Assembly: GCF_039904985.1 (NCBI RefSeq)
Contig: NZ_CP157005.1
Span: 1,240,001-1,304,000, forward strand
Source: Methylomonas sp. AM2-LC
GTDB lineage: Bacteria; Pseudomonadota; Gammaproteobacteria; Methylococcales; Methylomonadaceae
DNA length: 64,000 bases
Direction of reading: 5' to 3'
Shown: positions 59,696 through 64,000 of the stretch, one piece after another
How positions within the stretch are numbered: the first letter of the stretch is position 1
Layout: each line of letters begins with the position of its first letter
Program-made: the position numbers and the translations under genes
The notes under the pieces: generated by a model
What the model was told of the DNA's origin: nothing
The model's input: the letters and a program-made list of their open reading frames with translations, nothing else
Databases searched by the model: none

Positions 59696-60553
59696 ATGAA
59701 ACGCGTAACCCTAGCATTTGGTTCAATAAGCATAGGGCTTAAGCGAGATTGCGAACAGCGCCATCTAATTAGACCATCACTTACAGCTACCGAGCAGCTG
59801 GCACTGCAAGATGCCATAAAGAATGCTGTGCTGATGCTGGATCTGCGTGGTTTGCTGCACATGCTAATCCGCGACCCTGCCTTGGCGAGATATGACAATC
59901 ATCAAGTCGTAAATCATCTAGAGCAAATGGTGCGGCTAGGTAAACTGTGCCTCTGCAATAGCCAGGTCTTTGACCAGGTACATGGTGGCGATCCAGTGTA
60001 TAAAATACTACGCAAACTGGCTTCCAAAACAGAAAAGTTCCGGTTTGAAAGCCAAACATTCCGACTGGTTGACGTATCGCAATGGCGAAAAATTCGCATC
60101 GATAGCCAATATCAAGTAATGCAACAGGATCAGGCCAGACAAATTCTTTCTAAATTGGCCGTATCTCCCATGGTGTTGGTTACCGAAAAAAAACCGCTCT
60201 TGGACGCTATGGAACTACTTGCAGATGTACGGCAATCCTTGCCGGAAACAGGCATACTGCTTTTACGGTTCATACCCATGGTTCGCGCCAAAACAACCGC
60301 CGCCAGCGAGATTGTATCTCCATCGCAACTGGCTAAAATGGTGGTAAAATCAGAAAAACATTGGATCGAAATTAAATTGGTAGACACTTATAATAACCCG
60401 GTTCCGAACGCAAAATACCGCGTTCAATTACCGGATGCTTCCTATGTGGATGGATTGCTTGATGAAAATGGTTTGGCATGGATAGGTGATTTGGCCTCTG
60501 GCGGCAGTTGTAAAATAAGTTTTCCTGAAATTGATGCCCAGGAATGGAATTAA
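59696..60553 (+). CDS. Putative T6SS cargo-accessory protein with C-terminal Ig-like domain
   Basis: A 285-residue protein with no signal peptide. The N-terminal ~190 residues are helical and not recognised. The C-terminal ~75 residues (WIEIKLVDTYNNPVPNAKY, GLLDENGLAWIGDLASGG) are a small beta-domain often found in T6SS VgrG-/cargo-associated proteins. It lies 24 bp before the LysM gene on the same strand, so both are probably co-transcribed. Export by T6SS is inferred from the domain only; it could be an adaptor. Confidence 0.6.
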   Translation: MKRVTLAFGSISIGLKRDCEQRHLIRPSLTATEQLALQDAIKNAVLMLDLRGLLHMLIRDPALARYDNHQVVNHLEQMVRLGKLCLCNSQVFDQVHGGDPVYKILRKLASKTEKFRFESQTFRLVDVSQWRKIRIDSQYQVMQQDQARQILSKLAVSPMVLVTEKKPLLDAMELLADVRQSLPETGILLLRFIPMVRAKTTAASEIVSPSQLAKMVVKSEKHWIEIKLVDTYNNPVPNAKYRVQLPDASYVDGLLDENGLAWIGDLASGGSCKISFPEIDAQEWN

Positions 60554-60577
60554 AATTCGAAGTGAGAAAGGCGTTCA

Positions 60578-61240
60578 ATGAGTAAAGTGCACGAGGTAAA
60601 GCAAGGCGAACATATGTCGTCCATCGCATCTCAATATGGTTTTTACGATTTTAAAACCATTTGGGATGATCCCAATAATGCGGATATAAAAAAATTGCGA
60701 GACAATCCCAATGTATTGTACCCTGGGGATCAGATTTACATCAGGGACAAAAAAAATAAAGAAATTCCCCGTCCTACTGATCAAAGCCATGTATTTAAAG
60801 TAAAGCCCCCTAAATTAAAACTGCATTTAATGGTGGAGAACATTTACCATCAGCCCGTTGCCAGCGCGGAATGTAGCTTACAGATTGATGGCAAAACTAT
60901 TAAAATAATGACTGACAGTCAGGGCTACATCAAGCAAGACCTGCCCTTATCCGCGACTCAAGCGGTTTTACACATTAAAAATCCCGAGACGCCATTTAAT
61001 GATACACAGCTAACCATAAATATCGGCCATTTGGATCCGGTTGATCAAGTATCCGGACAAACCGCTAGGCTAAACAATTTAGGTTATTACGCAGGTCCCG
61101 ATCAAAACGCTACCAACGAAGCTAATCAGGCCATGTTCCAGTCAGCCATGGAAGAGTTTCAGTGCGACCAAGAGCTACTTGTAGATGGGATTTGTGGCCC
61201 AAAAACCCAAGATCAACTGAAAAAAGTACATGGTTGCTAA
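60578..61240 (+). CDS. LysM/Ig-like/peptidoglycan-binding protein, probable T6SS-linked
   Basis: A 220-residue protein. An N-terminal LysM-like domain (about 4-56, EVKQGEHMSSIASQYG and NPNVLYPGDQIYI), a middle beta domain (about 80-135) resembling T6SS-cargo Ig-like domains, and a C-terminal PG_binding_1-type domain (about 165-217, VDGICGPKTQDQLKKV) are visible. No signal peptide. In T6SS islands such proteins often accompany lipase or amidase effectors and may ride with the spike. It converges with the lipase-like gene, 103 bp away. Confidence 0.75.
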   Translation: MSKVHEVKQGEHMSSIASQYGFYDFKTIWDDPNNADIKKLRDNPNVLYPGDQIYIRDKKNKEIPRPTDQSHVFKVKPPKLKLHLMVENIYHQPVASAECSLQIDGKTIKIMTDSQGYIKQDLPLSATQAVLHIKNPETPFNDTQLTINIGHLDPVDQVSGQTARLNNLGYYAGPDQNATNEANQAMFQSAMEEFQCDQELLVDGICGPKTQDQLKKVHGC

Positions 61241-61343
61241 TAATTATGAACGCAAAACCAAACGATTTTGGTTGCGGAAGCTGGGTTGTTGCTTTTTAAT
61301 CCGATCGACTCATGCCGCTCATTGAGCCATTTGCTCTGCCGGG

Positions 61344-62879
61344 CTATAAGTCCGGAAACTGACTGCGCCGCAAGGCATCTGTCAGCGCGCTTTGGCAGAG
61401 CAGGCGATGAGCATCACCATCACCGCCAGTGTATCCTTGCTGGTAACGGGATTTAAATTCCGGGTCCAAGGCTGCTGCCGCTCTGGAAAATGCCCCTGCC
61501 GATATCGATACCATGGTATGACCATCCGGGTTTTCCATTGCAAACGGTGCATGGGGCCAGGGCTGATGGGGTGAGTTAAAGTGTTTTAGTTTGTCGTGAA
61601 AAGGCAGTTGCGTGTAGATTCTAAATTTCTTATCGGCTATGCCGCGGTTTTTCCAACTTTCCGCCGCATCTACAATCTGATCCAGGACGTGAGTTAAATC
61701 CGGGGGGTCTATGGAATACAATTCGGTGATGAGGTTGTTGCAAAAATGATCACCCGCATTGTGATTTAAGAAATCCGCCAGAATGCCGTTTCCGCTGGAA
61801 AATCCGGAAATAGCGCAAGGGCCAATATTGTCAGGGTCAAAATAATATTCCTGGGCACGCATTTCCCAGGCGTAAAAATCATGCAGCAAACTGTGGGCGA
61901 ACTGGCCGCTCAAAAAATTGCCTATGGAGTTACCGTAATTCATGGGCATGACTACGGCCATTTTTTTACCGGCGGCAGCGGCTTGGTGAGGCAGGCCCAT
62001 GTCTTCCCTGGAAGAGTCCAGCTTGGTGTGATTGCTGCCCGTACCGTTGGCGTAGCGGGAGATAATCGGGTTAAAGCTTTGAAAACCCATGTATTTAAGG
62101 CCCACGTCCCATAAATGCTTAAGTCCGGTGGGATATCGATCGTTGTTGTAATAAGGCCCCAAAAACGGATGTATCATGATTAGGTAAGACAAGCCGGGAG
62201 TACTTTCGTCAAATATTTTGACCGGAATATCTTTAGGCATGCTGACAAATACGACACCCGGTACGCTGGCAAAGGGTTTGCTGAGACGAAAACAGCGGAC
62301 ATTAGCTGCCGGGTCTACCGTGCGTCGTTCGTAATCAGGGGCTCGCGCTGTCTGGTCTATGGGCTGCGGTTTGAGAAAGTATATGTCTTCAGGCTCCTCC
62401 AAGGTTTCAAACACGTCATCCAGTGACGGATATACGTCATGGATGATGTTTTTAACTTGCTCGTTGACTAGCCGGAATGGCGTCACAAATCCTCTAAACA
62501 GGTTGAGTATGAAACGCGGCGCACCGGAGCCCAGCAAATCTATACCTTCCGGCATGGCGAACATGGCGCACTGATCTTGACGGCTGTACTTTATATTACG
62601 GTCGAAGCGGCCTTGGCCTTTGTAGACGAAGTTACCTTCAATGTTGTACAAACTTCTATCTTTGGGATCAATATAAATGTCCACAAAATCATCGGGATTG
62701 GCCATAAAAGAATACAAAGCGGCATTGCCCCAGGTGCCTATGGTCAGGGCCGGTATTTCCGTATCGTTTAATTTAACGATGATATTCACCTGACTTTCCG
62801 TCACGTAACCACAGTTTTCGTGATGATGGCTGTGTTGTAATTTAAAAGCTTGTACCTGGATAAAGACTTCTTCGCTCAT
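61344..62879 (-). CDS. Putative alpha/beta-hydrolase (lipase-like), candidate T6SS effector
   Basis: A 511-residue protein with a nucleophile-elbow motif G-F-S-S-G (359-363, Ser361 the likely nucleophile) in AISGFSSGNGILADFL. Candidate acid Asp391 (SIDPPD) and base His454 (DGHTMVS) follow in the expected order. The first ~200 residues are not recognised. No signal peptide is seen, which fits delivery by T6SS as a phospholipase or esterase. It lies 12 bp downstream of an OmpA-like gene on the same strand. The GC content is higher than in the neighbours. Enzymatic activity is inferred from motifs only. Confidence 0.55.
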   Translation of the reverse strand: MSEEVFIQVQAFKLQHSHHHENCGYVTESQVNIIVKLNDTEIPALTIGTWGNAALYSFMANPDDFVDIYIDPKDRSLYNIEGNFVYKGQGRFDRNIKYSRQDQCAMFAMPEGIDLLGSGAPRFILNLFRGFVTPFRLVNEQVKNIIHDVYPSLDDVFETLEEPEDIYFLKPQPIDQTARAPDYERRTVDPAANVRCFRLSKPFASVPGVVFVSMPKDIPVKIFDESTPGLSYLIMIHPFLGPYYNNDRYPTGLKHLWDVGLKYMGFQSFNPIISRYANGTGSNHTKLDSSREDMGLPHQAAAAGKKMAVVMPMNYGNSIGNFLSGQFAHSLLHDFYAWEMRAQEYYFDPDNIGPCAISGFSSGNGILADFLNHNAGDHFCNNLITELYSIDPPDLTHVLDQIVDAAESWKNRGIADKKFRIYTQLPFHDKLKHFNSPHQPWPHAPFAMENPDGHTMVSISAGAFSRAAAALDPEFKSRYQQGYTGGDGDAHRLLCQSALTDALRRSQFPDL

Positions 62880-62891
62880 AGCTTAGTTGGC

Positions 62892-64000
62892 TTAGGATTG
62901 AGTAGGAGATTGCCCGCCGGTAAATGCGGTCATATTTTGGATGGCGGAGGCGTCGCGGTTGGCTGCAAAACCATGTAATACCGATAAGTCGGTAGTCATG
63001 ACTGCCAAAATGCATTTTTTACCGGCCATACATTGCAGCCGGTAGCTTTTACTCGCATCCAATCTGCTCAAGTCAAATACGCAATTGTTCTGAGCATCCT
63101 GCGCAGCCGCGCTGGCAGGTAATTCCATAATCTGCTGACCGTCCTCGCCCGTAACCAACAGCCTTGCCTTGTTGCGTAAGGTTTCCGGCAAATAAATAAA
63201 GTATTTGCGGGCATATTGGTCATTGCCGTGTTCACAAGGCGAGTCCTGCACCAGACGGTCGTAAAACCGGCAGGCAAAAGTGTCTCTGGATTTTTGAAAC
63301 AATCGCCTTTCGTTGTCCAGTTGGGTATGCAGCCGCCGGTCAGCATCCGACCAGAAGCGTTTTTTGCAAGCGGCGGCGGATTCCTCTACGCTGGGGCAGG
63401 GCCATTTATCCGGCTCAACGCGTGTGCCTTTTCTAAAAATTAAAATCATTACTCGGCGGTTGGGGGCATTCCTGATATTACGTTCTGTATGGTCGGAATG
63501 GTTGTTGTACTGCTGTTGCTCGTGTTTGGAAAAAATCAGCAACGGGTTGAACTTACCGCATCCCTGGTAATCGCCTTTGCCATGGGCATGGCTGCCGCCG
63601 GCCAGAAAATCCCGAGCCTGCAAATGCAAATCTGCACCACATAGTTTGTCCATATAATCTTTAAATAAAGCTTGGCGTTCCGTGGCGTTTTGCGAGATGG
63701 CGTGCAACGCGGTTTGCCCGCGGCCAAGGCTGGCCAGCATCACTTGTAGACTATGCTTACCCCAGTTGTCATTACCTAAAGGCGTGGCGTACAGCTTCTC
63801 CCAGAGCGCCGTATTGCGGGTCAGCAGCGCATAGATTGCGGTGGCGCGACGGCCACTTAGGGATTTGTTGAAAGCCTCATCACCCACCGGATCAGCATGT
63901 CCGAATATCGCCAAAGAACAACCTACACCGTCTTCAGCCTTGCTCCATGTGGTATGCGTGGTTGTTAATTCCTTAAGTTCGGCCAGTTCCTCCAGCATGT
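62892..64000 (-). CDS. OmpA-like domain protein, 5' end beyond window
   Basis: Visible 368-plus residues. The first visible part carries an OmpA-type peptidoglycan-binding fragment (IFGHADPVGDEAFNKSLSGRRA). A Cys- and charge-rich middle (SVEESAAACKKRFW, DTFACRFYDRLVQDSPC) and a C-terminal beta-rich portion follow. The frame is still open at base 64000, so the start and any signal peptide are outside. It is immediately upstream of the lipase-like gene (12-bp gap), which suggests one operon. OmpA-like proteins of this kind often accompany T6SS phospholipase effectors. Confidence 0.7.
   Translation of the reverse strand, partial: MLEELAELKELTTTHTTWSKAEDGVGCSLAIFGHADPVGDEAFNKSLSGRRATAIYALLTRNTALWEKLYATPLGNDNWGKHSLQVMLASLGRGQTALHAISQNATERQALFKDYMDKLCGADLHLQARDFLAGGSHAHGKGDYQGCGKFNPLLIFSKHEQQQYNNHSDHTERNIRNAPNRRVMILIFRKGTRVEPDKWPCPSVEESAAACKKRFWSDADRRLHTQLDNERRLFQKSRDTFACRFYDRLVQDSPCEHGNDQYARKYFIYLPETLRNKARLLVTGEDGQQIMELPASAAAQDAQNNCVFDLSRLDASKSYRLQCMAGKKCILAVMTTDLSVLHGFAANRDASAIQNMTAFTGGQSPTQS

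Overview
The window looks like the chromosome of a low-to-moderate GC gammaproteobacterium. The recA-recX-alaS-lysC order, the dapA-bamC pair and a ~1290-residue single-chain PurL all point there. Codon flavour and accessory content suggest a Methylococcales-type methanotroph, but no marker for that order is present, so this is inference only. I found no tRNA, rRNA or CRISPR array.

Region 1 (1-1.1 kb) holds the end of a YbeL-like zinc-ribbon gene and an orphan ParA-type ATPase. Region 2 (1.2-13.8 kb) is the first half of a type VI secretion system (T6SS): tagH (FHA), tssK, tssL with an OmpA domain, tssM, a tagF-pppA fusion, an OmpA-like protein and a PpkA-type kinase. Together these make a full threonine-phosphorylation switch (kinase, phosphatase, FHA reader). 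Region 3 (14.0-26.2 kb) is a separate cassette inserted between the two T6SS halves: a giant two-partner-secretion exoprotein with 29 YNGWDG repeats, its TpsB outer-membrane transporter, and an exported TPR-CHAT (caspase-like) protein. Region 4 (26.6-40.9 kb) is the second T6SS half: tssA, tssB, tssC, hcp, tagJ, tssE, tssF, tssG, clpV, a DUF6931-like gene, PAAR and vgrG. Every core T6SS gene except tssJ is present.

Region 5 (41.2-55.8 kb) is housekeeping: dapA-bamC, purL, a membrane GH17 enzyme, a TatD-type hydrolase, recA-recX, alaS, lysC and a beta-carbonic anhydrase. Region 6 (55.8-64 kb) is a patchy accessory region. It has small orphan genes, a 226-bp MITE-like element flanked by TA, an exported Cys/His (CHAP-like) protein, a glycine-rich-domain protein, and a group of genes that resemble T6SS cargo or accessory proteins (LysM/peptidoglycan-binding, Ig-like, lipase-like GxSxG, OmpA-like). 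Its right end is visibly richer in G+C.

For an undescribed system the best candidates are the TPS-repeat adhesin/CHAT protease cassette embedded in the T6SS locus, and the phospho-switch wiring, in which DKT-x-L motifs recur at the N-termini of TssL and the kinase.
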